DNA of 64,000 bases, from positions 268,373,134 to 268,437,133 of the forward strand of contig OW240913.1 in assembly GCA_933207985.1 (NCBI GenBank), in the 5' to 3' direction. Positions 32,428-43,700 of the stretch are shown one piece after another. The position numbers and the translations under genes were made by a program. Each line of letters opens with the position of its first letter. The first letter of the stretch is position 1. Below the pieces are notes generated by a model. It was not told the DNA's origin and did not search any database. It saw nothing but the letters and a program-made list of their open reading frames with translations. Origin of the DNA: Pelobates cultripes (lineage: Eukaryota > Chordata > Amphibia > Anura > Pelobatidae).

Positions 32428-33105
32428 TGTAACGGACCACCTGACACCCTGACTGGGTACCTCCGTTGAAGGATGCTCCTAGCGCTTCCTGAGGACTCCA
32501 AGCACTGCAGCCGACACCATAACCACCGTAGACTCCTCCGGAGAGCAAAGCAGGAACAAGCTCTTACAAGAGCTTAGTAGTGATTTAGTATGGGAGTATG
32601 ACAAGCATAGCAATCCCTTGTAGCAGATTCCCCCAATAAGAGACAGGACTCAGATTGAGAGTGAATAAGAACTGTCTAAAACTTTATTTTACTTGGGACT
32701 AGCCCATATGGTCATTACATTAACATTGCTGTGAAATCTCAATAAAATGACAAACAGTCAAATCATAGCAGGCAACATACAGTGACTTATTATAACATAA
32801 TTACATATTTATAAATGGGTGGGGAAGACCATAATTAACACAAAATGTCTCTCCTGCATGCAGAATTAGCGATATGCAAATCTACCCGAATATGCAAATT
32901 AACAGTCTTGCTATTCAGGTAGTGCATATTACTGTTGCTAGCAACAGATGGCACTACACAAGCTCCATAGCCAAATCCACCTAGTTGGTAGCAATCCTCA
33001 GCAGTATAGGAGAGCAGGTAATACATCCCAGGGGCCATAGTCACATGGCAGGAGGCTGGCAATCAGTCTTCTCCAATGCCCAGTGGCGAGGCTGGTTCCG
33101 CCATA
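32428..33105 (-). repeat. 3' LTR of the non-autonomous element (678 bp)
   Basis: Reads TGTAACGGACCACCTGACACC at the left end (complement of the LTR 3' end). At the right end it matches the LTR family start (TGGCGGAACCAGCCTCGCC on the minus strand). The first 100 bp are repeated at 35256-35359. It is related to the solo LTR at 7523 and the LTR remnant at 56762. Confidence 0.8.
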
Positions 33106-33119
33106 TTTCTCCCCTTTTC
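33106..33119 (-). promoter_or_regulatory. Polypurine tract of the non-autonomous element
   Basis: Minus strand GGAAAAGGGGAGAA directly precedes the 3' LTR. Confidence 0.7.
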
Positions 33120-33278
33120 CAAACAGACTAACAGGGTATCTGACCTCCTGCCGGTCAGTGCCCTGGTTAGTCCAGCAACCCACCCACGAAGCACAAACAG
33201 TAATACAGCCCACCCACAATACATGATTACTACACCTGGGTAAAAGATTGTCTCGTCCATGTCCAGGTGCCTCACCAT
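33120..33278 (-). other. Short frame with hydrophobic segment next to the polypurine tract
   Basis: The minus-strand frame starting at 33278 reads GVVIMYCGWAVLLFVLRGW, a stretch of about 20 hydrophobic residues, then basic residues (LTGRR). It could be a membrane anchor of the element's protein, or chance. No homology recognised; the frame runs on into the LTR and stops at 33063. Confidence 0.35.
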
Positions 33279-33399
33279 GGCTGTGTGGGGTACTGATAGG
33301 CTGCCTTGGTGGTTTGCTGAGTGGGCAGAGACCTGCGGTACTCTGCCCTGGTGCCAGCGCTACCACGGGAGTAGCCTGGTTAGAGCCATGCTGAGTTGG

Positions 33400-34370
33400 T
33401 AGGCTCCTCTCTCGGGATCTGGGGCTTTTGCTGAAGGGGGAGACTGACTGTCTTCCCTTTGGACACACAGCCCTGCTGCTGGAGGGGGAGACCGACTGTC
33501 TCCCCTTTGGCTAAACAGCCCTGCTGCTGGTGGACAGGACCGACTGTCCCTACCCCCGGTGGTGCATGTGCAGAGACTGTTGAGCAGAGTTGTGGAGCTT
33601 ACTGTCTCCCCTTGGTGGGCTAAGCTGCCGCTGGGGAGAGGGGGTATCAAGCTCCTCTCCCATACATACTTTCAGCCGCTGGGGAGAGGGGGTAACAAGT
33701 TCCTCTCCCTGACACTCTCTCTGCTGTTGGAGAGGGGGACCGACTGTCTCCCCTTTCAATATATTGTCCCGCTGCTGGGGAGCGAGACCGACTGTCTCTG
33801 CTCCCTGCTGGACACACTGCTGCTAGGGAGGAAGGACGGCACCTTCGGCTCCCTGGGACTCGCTTGACTGCTGGGGAGTGGGACCGACTGTCTCCTCTAC
33901 CAAGAACTCACACTGCCGCTGGGGAGGAAGGACTGCACCTTTGTCTCCCTGTAAGTCACTGGACTGCTGGGGAGAGGGACCAACTGTCTCCTCTCCTAAA
34001 GACACACACTGCCGCTGGGGAGGAAGGACGACACCTTCAGCTCCCTGTAATACACACTGCCGCTAGGGAGGAAGGACTGCACCTTTGGCTCCCTGGGACT
34101 CACTGGACTGCTGGGGAGAGGGACCAACTGTCTCCTCTCCTAAGGACACACACTGCCGCTGGGGAGGAAGGACGACACCTTCAGCTCCCTGGGAAACATT
34201 CTGCCACTGGGGGGGGGGGGAGGACGGCACCTTCGTCTCCCTGTAACTCACTGGACTGCTGGGGAGAGGGACCAACTGTCTCCTCTCCTAAGGACACACA
34301 CTGCCACTGGGGAGGAAGGGCGGCACCTTCAGCTCCCTGGGATACATACTGCTGCTGGAGATCTGGGCCG
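33400..34370 (-). repeat. Tandem repeats (about 45 and 90 bp) encoding Gln/Pro-rich units
   Basis: On the plus strand CTGCTGGGGAGAGGGACC and CCGCTGGGGAGGAAGGAC units alternate with CTGTCTCC and ACACCTTC blocks. On the minus strand the translation is a series of EETVGPSPQQSS and GAVLPPQRQC-like units, in frames that shift between units. It looks like a once-continuous low-complexity domain after the acidic ORF. Confidence 0.75.
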
Positions 34371-34375
34371 ACAGC

Positions 34376-35089
34376 CTAGCATCCCTGTAGGGCCGGTAGA
34401 GAGACCGCGGTCCCATCTCCACCTGCCAGCTGGGTGTCTTCCCAGGACAAGTCAATAAGGTCTTCCATCTCTGGGGCTGTTTGGGACGTATGTGGTACAG
34501 TACCAAGGTCCCCTGATAACAGGCTTGGTTGCTGGGGAGGAAGAACTAAACTCAATGCTTCCGGTGGTATACAGTCAATAAACCCCATCATGTCAGAGAC
34601 AGGCAGCGTTATACGTTGGAATAGGCAAACATAATCCTGTTCTAGTTCCCACTCCCGGTTGGCAAGAAAAGATAGATCTGGCTGAATGGCATCGATCTCC
34701 GTAAGGTCCCAGTTGTCTGCCTGCTCAGCTCGGATGGACCAGATGCGAGCAATGTCTGTGTCTCCGGACCAGAGACTAGTTTCAATAGTATGCCACAACA
34801 AACCAGGGCCATCATAGTCTTCCCCCTCAATACACTTGTACTCGATCAGCCATGGGTAGAGGTGGCAAGCATGCCTCCGCAGGGCCCGATAAGAATCATC
34901 CAGCCACACCTCAGTCTCAACTAGTGTCTCCAGTTCGCTTACCCATTCCTCTGAGGGCTGGTTTCCCAATAACGGCATCCGCAGCTCTAGTTGTTCTGCT
35001 TGGTGCTGGTTAGTGGTCAGGATTTCCTCGCACCGGAAGGGTCGAATTTCGTCGATGTCCTCCTTCCAGAGATCAGTACGAAGCGCCAC
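34376..35089 (-). CDS. Unrecognised acidic protein of the non-autonomous LTR element
   Basis: A 237-codon open frame, rich in Trp, Glu and Asp (for example EEWVSELETLVETEVWLDD and LLWHTIETSLWSGDTD), predicted mostly helical. I do not recognise a family; it lacks a Gag homology region, zinc knuckle and any enzyme motif. A second minus-strand frame just upstream (35073-35255: EGRAVSHFDARLQQRLQDVM) ends where this one begins, next to a GAGAGAGAG run where slippage could have split one longer ORF starting right after the primer site. Downstream it leads into the Gln/Pro-rich repeats. Position suggests it replaces gag. Confidence 0.55.
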   Translation of the reverse strand: MALRTDLWKEDIDEIRPFRCEEILTTNQHQAEQLELRMPLLGNQPSEEWVSELETLVETEVWLDDSYRALRRHACHLYPWLIEYKCIEGEDYDGPGLLWHTIETSLWSGDTDIARIWSIRAEQADNWDLTEIDAIQPDLSFLANREWELEQDYVCLFQRITLPVSDMMGFIDCIPPEALSLVLPPQQPSLLSGDLGTVPHTSQTAPEMEDLIDLSWEDTQLAGGDGTAVSLPALQGC

Positions 35090-35234
35090 CCTCCACTCTC
35101 TCTCTTTCCTCTGGGATAGGATACTCCATACTGCGCATCACATCCTGTAGTCGCTGCTGGAGCCTGGCGTCAAAGTGAGATACTGCACGGCCTTCCATCT
35201 CTGAAGTAGTGCTGGTTTTCCCAAGGCTAAGAAG

Positions 35235-35255
35235 CCATCCCACCGCTACCACCAA
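35235..35255 (-). promoter_or_regulatory. Primer-binding site, tRNA-Leu type
   Basis: Minus strand TTGGTGGTAGCGGTGGGATG starts at the LTR end (TTACA). TGGTGG(C/T)AGCGGTGGGAT is complementary to the 3' end of vertebrate tRNA-Leu (AAG/TAG) ending in GCCACCA. Confidence 0.7.
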
Positions 35256-35359
35256 TGTAACGGATCACCTGGCACCCCGACTGGGTACCTCCATTGAAGT
35301 ATGCTCCTAGCGATTCCTGAGGACTCAAAGCACTCCAGCCGACACCATAACCATCGTAG
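35256..35359 (-). repeat. Remnant of the 5' LTR
   Basis: Matches the first 104 bp of 32428-33105 with several substitutions (for example GGATCACCTGGCACCCCG against GGACCACCTGACACCCTG). The rest of the LTR is missing and PLE-A sequence follows. Confidence 0.8.
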
Positions 35360-35640
35360 TCTGTTGTTTTGCCTACCAGTTCCTCATAACCCTCTTCATC
35401 TTTTTTATTTTTTTTAATCTCAAATTGATACATTTGCTAACTATCTCTTGTATCTCCTTGTTTCTGTTCTGTCTCCTCCACATTCTTTTCTATACCTTTC
35501 TTCTCACTTCTTCTCCTCACTCTCTTAATTTTCTCTCTCCCAGTCTCCTGCTCTGTATCACCTTCTCTCAGTCTCATACTTTTCTGTCTCCCTCCCCCCC
35601 CCCGCAGTGTCTCCCAATCTAATTTTTAATTTGCCCCTCT
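35360..35640 (-). pseudogene. PLE-A N-terminal coding remnant
   Basis: Minus-strand frame with a Lys/Glu-rich stretch (MYQFEIKKNKKDEEGYEEL), of the type found in the charged N-terminal region of PLE proteins. Its position beyond the inserted LTR element, in the order expected for PLE-A, supports this. Sequence similarity alone is weak. Confidence 0.4.
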
Positions 35641-35867
35641 AATTAAGACTGTCTTTTTTTAAATCTATGTATTAACTACGTCCCAGTACTCCGCCTGTAC
35701 TATGTGTATAGGCCTGGTTTCATGTTCTTATCCATAACTACTATAACACTAGAAATGGAAATTATTCTTCTCTCACTATCCCAACATATATTTTTCAGCT
35801 CCAGGTCCATAAAGTTCTAATTCCAGCAATGTCTAGGTTGCATTTTATTGATCATCACTCTTGCAAT
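35641..35867. other. AT-rich spacer
   Basis: No feature seen except the 15-bp target duplication that follows at 35868-35882. Confidence 0.4.
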
Positions 35868-36274
35868 GAAAATTAACTGTTTACATACATAAAACGGGTG
35901 GAGCTTCTTAAAATGACAATATAACAGATATTCTGTAAAATAGAATAAAGACCATAGTGTAATACAGTAAATAAAATTGAAAGTATATATGTAGCAGGTA
36001 TTCCACTCACAAGCCTGGAGTCATAGTTTCATATGACTCAGATGATGTGTGCCTTTGGACCAATTTAGGATGTCCAGATCCTTCTTTCTTGCAGGATTCC
36101 GTCTGTAACCACCTTTAACCAACTTCCAGACCAAAAGACGTCAGGTCAACAATAGGTTTCTAAAAGGTTGGTGCTTTATTTATAATAAAAATCTTTATAA
36201 AAGAAAAGAATTAACATATAAAATCAAAAATAAAATGTAACAACTTTAAATGGGGCTATATAGTCCTTAGTAGT

Positions 36275-36320
36275 CGCCAAAACGCGTTTCGCCTGGTACA
36301 ACAGGCTTCCTCAGTCGGCT
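36275..36320 (-). ncRNA. Hammerhead ribozyme motif, left PLE arm
   Basis: Minus strand: stem I GCCGA, CTGAGGA core, A, stem II GCCTG-TTGTAC-CAGGC, GAA, palindromic helix III ACGCGT, T (cleavage nucleotide), stem I partner TTGGC. All core positions are present. The 6-bp self-complementary helix III cannot close a normal loop, so dimeric action is expected. Confidence 0.8.
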
Positions 36321-37075
36321 AAATTGTCCACTGTTTCGTCTTTTCAGTTATTTAAACAAACAGTCCGCTCAATTTCACTTCCGGGTTCCGGTTTTCGCTT
36401 CCGTGGAGCGCAATTATGCGTTCCAATGATGTAATTTCCTGCTCCGTCACTTCCGGGTTAGTGCCTTATTCGGTTGGAACGCATCATGCGTTCCAATCAT
36501 ACCATTTCCTGTTTCGTCACTTCCGGGTGCTGATCTCGGTCAATTGGAACGCATAATGCGTTCCACCGGCATCATCCTCCATTACTTTCATTCAATTCAC
36601 TCTGACAATTTATTTTTCGTATTTATATGTATCAATGTGTGTCATTAATGTGGAAATCTATTCTATGCATAATTGTACATATACTGATAAACTCTGCATA
36701 CATATTAGAAGATCCCAATCTATATTTTATAATAAAGGATGATGCAAATCCCTTTAAATCTTTATACAATGTACAAGACATTATTCTTAAGATGTTTTAT
36801 GGAAAAAGAGTGATTTACATATTTTAGAGTGCTCTTATATTATAAAGGTGACATAAACATTTCCCATTAAAGTGCTTTTATATATTAAAGTGCTTTTAAG
36901 TGCTTATATGGTGTTATTTAGATTTCCACAATAGTATTCAAGAGTATGCCATTTCAAAAACTAAAAGAGAAAATTAATAAAATAGTATCCTTACTAAGAA
37001 TGCATATAATTTGGCAAAATACACCTGTATCGAAAAAATGAGAGAAAGAGAATATAAAAAAAAAAAAAAAGGTTT

Positions 37076-38160
37076 TTAATTCATGAAATGACATAACTCA
37101 AAGTCTTGATTTAAGCCATGGGGTGCCATAGTGTTAAAATTAAAAATAAATCTCATTTCTTCTATTCCTATTTTCCTAATGTAATCTCCTCCTCTCCAAT
37201 CTTTCTTAACCAATTTTATTGCACAAAAGAACAATCCTTTAGGATCTTGGTTATGGAATATCTTAAAATGGTTGGAGACGCTATGTGACTCTAATCCATT
37301 TTTTATATTCCTCGTGTGCTCTGCTATTCTCGTATTTAAGCATCTAATCGTTCTTCCTACATATAGGAGATTACACTGACACTTCAGAACATAAATGACC
37401 CCTTTGGAGTAGCAAGTTAAATGATCTCGGATTTGAAATTTTTGATTTATCCAAGGTTCCATATCTATTATATGTCGCTTCCTACTTTTAGTATTTCTGC
37501 ATGCTAGGCACTGACCACAACCATAAAAGCCTTTATTTTGCCTTAGGAAATTTTTTTCCACCAAACTTTGTTTATCACTACTTTGTACTAAAGTGCTTTT
37601 TAAATTTTTTGTTCCCCTGTAAATGATCTTAGGTCTTTCTGATAAAATATTTTTTAAGACTGGGTCGTCTTGCAAGATGTGCCAATGTTTATTTATAATT
37701 TTATTAACTTTTTTATAGTTCCCATTAAAGTTACAAATAAATGGGACATCGTTGTTCCATTTTTGTTTCCCCTTTTTATCTTTATATATTAAAAGGTTTT
37801 TTCTTGGTATTGTGCGAACATCTTCTAGAGATGTCTGTAGATCTATTTCTGCATATCCTTTTTGGAGAAATTGGGTCTTTATCCTTTCTGCCTGTAATAG
37901 GTAGTCTTCATCATTGGTGCAATTGCGCCTAATTCTTAAAAATTGTCCTCTAGGTGCGTTCCTTAACCAGGGTGTGTAGTGACAGCTCTCTTTTCGAATG
38001 TATCCATTTGCATCCACATCTTTGAAATGATTCTTTGTGTTAATGCAAGTATTCGTGATTTTAATATCAAGATCTAAAAAATTTATACTTTCCTCACTTA
38101 TTTGCGCCGTTAAAACAATATTCCAATCATTTTTATTTAAAAATGTGATAAAATGTGTGG
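37076..38160 (-). pseudogene. PLE C-terminal half, left arm (RT end plus GIY-YIG)
   Basis: An open 313-codon frame (37076-38017) with upstream coding sequence to about 38160. It carries the region after the RT catalytic box (INFLDLDIKITN, then PRGQFLRIRRNCTN), GFYGCGQCLACRN, and GIY-YIG (GVIYVLKCQCNLLYVGRT), ending APHGLNQDFELCHF. The catalytic YIDD box and N-terminus are missing, so it is 5'-truncated. The frame has no stop, unlike the right arm. Confidence 0.88.
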
Positions 38161-38194
38161 TATGATACTATAAAGAGAGGTTACGTTCAAAGAT

Positions 38195-39136
38195 GTGGAT
38201 GCAAATGGATACATTCGAAAAGAGAGCTGTCACTACACACCCTGGTTAAGGAACGCACCAAGAGGACAATTTTTAAGAATTAGGCGCAATTGCACCAATG
38301 ATGAAGACTACCTATTACAGGCAGAAAGGATAAAGACCCAATTTCTCCAAAAAGGATATGCAGAAATAGATCTACAGACATCTCTAGAAGATGTTCGCAC
38401 AATACCAAGAAAAAACCTTTTAATATATAAAGATAAAAAGGGGAAACAAAAATGGAACAACGATGTCCCATTTATTTGTAACTTTAATGGGAACTATAAA
38501 AAAGTTAATAAAATTATAAATAAACATTGGCACATCTTGCAAGACGACCCAGTCTTAAAAAATATCTTATCAGTAAGACCTAAGATCATTTACAGGGGAG
38601 CAAAAAATTTAAAAAGCACTTTAGTACAAAGTAGTGATAAACAAAGTTTGGTGGAAAAAAATTTCCTAAGGCAAAATAAAGGCTTTTATGGTTGTGGTCA
38701 GTGCCTAGCATGCAGAAATACTAAAAGTAGGAAGTGACATATAATAGATATGGAACCTTGGATAAATCAAAAATTTCAAATCCGAGATCATTTAACTTGC
38801 TACTCCAAAGGGGTCATTTATGTTCTGAAGTGTCAGTGTAATCTCCTATATGTAGGAAGAACGATTAGATGCTTAAATACGAGAATAGCAGAGCACACGA
38901 GGAATATAAAAAATGGATTAGAGTCACATAGCGTCTCCAACCATTTTAAGATATTCCATAACCAAGATCCTAAAGGATTGTTCTTTTGTGCAATAAAATT
39001 GGTTAAGAAAGATTGGAGAGGAGGAGATTACATTAGGAAAATAGGAATAGAAGAAATGAGATTTATTTTTAATTTTAACACTATGGCACCCCATGGCTTA
39101 AATCAAGACTTTGAGTTATGTCATTTCATGAATTAA
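38195..39136 (+). pseudogene. PLE C-terminal half, right arm, with one nonsense change
   Basis: Same protein region as the left arm, starting a little later. The frame stops at 38737, where the left arm has CGA (Arg) and this arm has TGA: a C-to-T change at a CpG. It reopens at 38750 through the GIY-YIG motif to the same C-terminus. Confidence 0.88.
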
Positions 39137-39888
39137 AAACCTTTTTTTTTTTTTTTATATTCTCTTTCTCTCATTTTTTCGATACAGGTGTATTTTGCCA
39201 AATTATATGCATTCTTAGTAAGGATACTATTTTATTAATTTTCTCTTTTAGTTTTTGAAATGGCATACTCTTGAACACTATTGTGGAAATCTAAATAACA
39301 CCATATAAGCACTTAAAAGCACTTTAATATATAAAAGCACTTTAATGGGAAATGTTTATGTCACCTTTATAATATAAGAGCACTCTAAAATATGTAAATC
39401 ACTCTTTTTCCATAAAACATCTTAAGAATAATGTCTTGTACATTGTATAAAGATTTAAAGGAATTTGCATCATCCTTTATTATAAAATATAGATTGGGAT
39501 CTTCTAATATGTATGCAGAGTTTATCAGTATATGTACAATTATGCATAGAATAGATTTCCACATTAATGACACACATTGATACATATAAATACGAAAAAT
39601 AAATTGTCAGAGTGAATTGAATGAAAGTAATGGAGGATGATGCCGGTGGAACGCATTATGCGTTCCAATTGACCGAGATCAGCACCCGGAAGTGACGAAA
39701 CAGGAAATGGTATGATTGGAACGCATGATGCGTTCCAACCGAATAAGGCACTAACCCGGAAGTGACGGAGCAGGAAATTACATCATTGGAACGCATAATT
39801 GCGCTCCACGGAAGCGAAAACCGGAACCCGGAAGTGAAATTGAGCGGACTGTTTAAATAACTGAAAAGACGAAACAGTGGACAATTTA

Positions 39889-39932
39889 GCCGACTGAGGA
39901 AGCCTGTTGTACCAGGCGAAACGCGTTTTGGC
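39889..39932 (+). ncRNA. Hammerhead ribozyme motif, right PLE arm
   Basis: Plus-strand mirror of the motif at 36275-36320: GCCGA, CTGAGGA, stem II GCCTG/CAGGC, GAA, ACGCGT, T, TTGGC. About 750 bases after the ORF end, the same spacing as in PLE-2. Confidence 0.8.
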
Positions 39933-40439
39933 GACTACTAAGGACTATATAGCCCCATTTAAAGTTGTTACATTTTATTTTTGATTTTATATGTTAATTC
40001 TTTTCTTTTATAAAGATTTTTATTATAAATAAAGCACCCACCTTTTAGAAACCTATTGTTGACCTGACGTCTTTTGGTCTGGAAGTTGGTTAAAGGTGGT
40101 TACAGACGGAATCCTGCAAGAAAGAAGGATCTGGACATCCTAAATTGGTCCAAAGGCACACATCATCTGAGTCATATGAAACTATGACTCCAGGCTTGTG
40201 AGTGGAATACCTGCTACATATATACTTTCAATTCTATTTACTGTATTACACTATGGTCTTTATTCTATTTTACAGAATATCTGTTATATTGTCATTTTAA
40301 GAAGCTCCACCCGTTTTATGTATGTATACTGTTGATTTTAAAGTGGTAAAGGGGATCCCACTTTGAGGTGTATAGAGCTTCGTATTGAACATCTTCCACA
40401 TTGTGCACATATTTGCTATATTCCGAAAATTAACTGTTT

Positions 40440-40525
40440 GACTTTTTGAATTGAAATGTATGTACGCGCTTATATTTCTATTGATTTGCCTTCTGCTCTT
40501 GATATGTTATTTTGTGTCTTCACAG
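40440..40525 (+). other. DDO upstream segment ending in a splice acceptor
   Basis: TTGTGTCTTCACAG at 40512-40525 is a good 3' splice site 40 bases before the DDO start codon, implying a non-coding first exon further upstream. That exon was not identified and may lie beyond the inserted PLE pair. Confidence 0.5.
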
Positions 40526-40565
40526 ATTACAATAAATTAATTTCTTGCTTTATTTCAACACCTTA

Positions 40566-40737
40566 ATGGAAAAAGCACGAGTTGCCGTTATTGGAGGAGG
40601 ACTGGTTGGCCTATCAACAGCAGTTTGCATATCTGAGTCTCTTCCTCAATGTTCAGTCACTGTTATTTCAGAAAATTTCTCTCCTTATACAACGGGGGAC
40701 GTTGCGGCTGGATGCCTCATTCCACATACATTTCCTG
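40566..40737 (+). CDS. DDO: DDO coding exon 1
   Basis: Runs from the start codon to CATTTCCTG; donor GTAAGT at 40738. Encodes the FAD-binding N-terminus. Confidence 0.93.
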
Positions 40738-43700
40738 GTAAGTGAAATGGGCTAATCAATGTACCAGAGTCCGATTGATGGATGCCATGACATATTAAAG
40801 TCTGAAGTCAAGTTTGCAGTATATTGCAATTGTCATCAAGGAGGCATGACCAGCCCTTGGTGTACTAGGAGAACTATAAGTTATATTTGTGTGTGTCCAG
40901 TTCCCTCAATCCCATTCATTAAATTAATTTCAATATGACATGATGGAAAGGAAAAACTGTCTTCATGGTAGTTTCCCTGGGCATTAGAGCTTAGTTTGAC
41001 CTTAATGACAAGTATGCATTTGTGTGACTGGTAAGTCTTCGTTATTTATTACAAAGTCATATGGATATATGAATATTTAGCTACCTACTGGATTTTAATT
41101 ATGTGGGTGATTTTATATTGGGATATATCTGCAGATTAACTTTGGACATGTAACACAGAGTTCACACTGCCACTATTTTAATTCCTATCACACAGAAAAC
41201 ATAATGGTAAATTACAACATGGGTTTTGTCCTGCACCATCATCTCATTACATTGATGCTGGAGAAGAGGTTTGAAAAATTAAATAAAATTGGAATATGCC
41301 AAAAAGTAAACAATTTAATGTTGATGTGAGGAAGGAAAAAAAAAAAAACTTAGCAAAGACTCTAGGAACTACAGAGGTTGCAGGAAACAAGGTCATATGG
41401 ATTTATCGTATTTTTCTTGTCACTCTGCTACCTTTCACTGATTGTCACATGTTGGAGGACAGCAAGATCTTTGGTCCTGAGGAATTAATTGATGTGTTGG
41501 GATGTTTATTATAACTTTTGTCATTTACGGGGCTGACCACTAAGATAGCAGTGGTATATGCCTTTGGACCATGGATTGCTGTAACCATGAGATGTGGATG
41601 TGCACAGTTTGTGTGGGATCGTTACTTTTTTTAAACTTTTTTTTTCTACTAATTTTGAAAATGTTAAACTTTGAAGCAGTGCTGTGCTTCTTGTAATTTG
41701 TGACCCATAACTACCACAATAGATTAAAATTCTATATAAATAATGCACTACTTAAATAACCACTCTAGATACCATAACCATTTCATCTTAGTGAAGTGAT
41801 TATTGTGTAACTACATTGTCTCTACATTCTTTCTTTATAAAAATGTTTAATTTCAGTGATAGTGCCTGTGTTTAGGACTGCCTCCCAGGACAGTTACTCA
41901 GTCCTTCAACACATACTCTATTCCTAGATGGAAATATCCGTTTTTTGCAACTTTATAAAGCACATCAGGGTACATGAATAATAATACCCAAAGGAAGACT
42001 ATAGCGTTAAGAATACAAATGCTCTAATGCACCTGTCCCTATATAGTGCCCATGTCCTGTGTAATAAAAATGAGTAAAATAAAGATTTACTTACCTTCGC
42101 GCATACTTCCAATCAAATGCTTCTCCTAGGAAGACATTGAATTTGATGACGTTCAACATCCTCATAAAAGTTGAACGTCACATGACTAAATCTCACACAG
42201 TTGTTGCCAAGAAGACAGCCAATAGAGGTGTATTTAATCCATCAATGTAATCATTGCCATTTCTAAAAGAAAACCAGCAAGGATTAAAACTATATTGACG
42301 TAAACTGGCCTGGGTGATGTTAGTGGTCATTCTAAAAATGGCACTTTTATTAATACAATCATAAAGTAGGTATTGTTTTTGGTTTTTAATTAGAATTAAT
42401 TTTTTTTTAAAATTATTATTTTTTTTTTTTTTATTAGAAGCTTTGGGATTTCTGTATTTCTGATGCCTTGCGCTGATTTGCTCTGTTTATCCATCCACCT
42501 TGCTAATGCTGTTGGGGCATCGCAAAAATGTTTTGTTACCTTCAAGCATGTCAAAAATAAATAATGTAAAAAAAAAGAGGCTTTGGGATTCAGATTTATG
42601 CTTCTCTATGATGTGCTTCTCTATGACATGTTGACTGAACGTTGTCCAGCACTAATAAGGAAGCTAGTGCTGGGCAAAAATAATTGGTGGATCTTGATAG
42701 TTGTAATGTCAAATTCTGCAACTAACGAATTGTAAATTAATTATAGAAACATAGAATGTGACGGCAGATAAGAACCATTCGGCCCATCTAGTCTGCCCAA
42801 TTTTCTCATTAGTCCCTAGCCTTATCTTATAGTTAGGATAGCCTTATGCCTATCCCACGGTTAAACTCCTTTACTGTGTTAACCTCTACCACTTCAGCTG
42901 GAAGGCTATTCCATGCATCCACTACCCTCTCAGTAAAGTAATACTTCCTGATATTATTTTTAAACCTTTGTCCCTCTAATTTAAGACTATGTCCTCTTGT
43001 TGTGGTAGTTTTTCTTTTTTTAAATATAGTCTCCTCCTTTACTGTGTTGATTCCCTTTATGTATTTAAATGTTTCTATCATATCCCCCCGTCTCGTCTTT
43101 CCTCCAAGCTATACATGTTAGCAATTATATGCATTAAAAATGTATTTATGATTTAAAGGGAAATGCTATGTGCAAGAATTATTTTGAACCACTAATCTTC
43201 AACCTGCATAAAAGGTCAGTTAAATAATGCATGTTTTGAAAATTACTTTTATGTTCTCTCAAAAGAAACTCCACTTCAGGAGCAAAAAAACTGGTTTCGG
43301 GAAACCTTTGACTATCTTTTCAACATTGCTAATTCTGGAGAAGCTACAGAAGCTGGTATATGCTTCCTTTCTGGGTAAGCAGGTTCTGTTAATATATAAA
43401 TATTTACATACATAGAATAAATAGAGCATGTTAGCATTCCACCTGCTTAATTAAATCAAATCTTCTCCTCAACATTTTACGTTGATGCAATCGTTGATGC
43501 AATCATACCACCCCACATCTCTATAATGATGAAGTACATGTGTATGTGTTTGTGTGTGTATGTTCTCACCAAAGCCCAGTTTCAAAGCTCTTAAAAATGT
43601 ATAGTATTTTTAAAAAACACCTAACGTAGGGAAAAATAAAGGGGATTCAGTTACAGTATATGATCATACATTGTATAAGCCTGCAATAATGTAAATGCAC

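Larger units (their letters stand above)
32428..35359 (-). mobile_element. Non-autonomous LTR element with unrecognised ORF
   Basis: Minus-strand element: truncated 5' LTR (35256-35359), tRNA-Leu-type primer site (35235-35255), internal region (33106-35255), polypurine tract (about 33106-33119) and 3' LTR (32428-33105). No protease, reverse transcriptase or integrase motif is present in any frame. The internal region holds an acidic ORF, an array of Gln/Pro-rich repeats and a short frame with a hydrophobic segment. It sits inside PLE-A, which flanks it on both sides. It probably relies on a related autonomous element. Confidence 0.75.
35883..40424. mobile_element. Head-to-head inverted pair of PLE copies, TSD GAAAATTAACTGTTT
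   Basis: The left copy is on the minus strand (35883 to about 38160) and the right copy on the plus strand (about 38185-40424). The arms match base for base over about 2.1 kb apart from a handful of substitutions, joined 5' end to 5' end with about 150 bp of non-palindromic spacer. GAAAATTAACTGTTT occurs at 35868-35882 and at 40425-40439, so the whole pair was inserted as one unit. The right copy extends about 100 bp further at its 3' end. Confidence 0.88.

Noticed and set aside
33864..34379. 171-codon plus-strand ORF of repeated Trp/Gly-rich units
   Set aside because: Antisense translation of the tandem repeats inside the minus-strand LTR element.
35876..40333. 6-bp ACTGTT as the target duplication of the PLE pair
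   Set aside because: A longer 15-bp match (35868-35882 and 40425-40439) explains the ends better; ACTGTT at 40328 is then internal to the right arm.
41296..41514. ORF in DDO intron 1
   Set aside because: No similarity to DDO, no splice sites, and the exon 1 to exon 2 join is complete without it.
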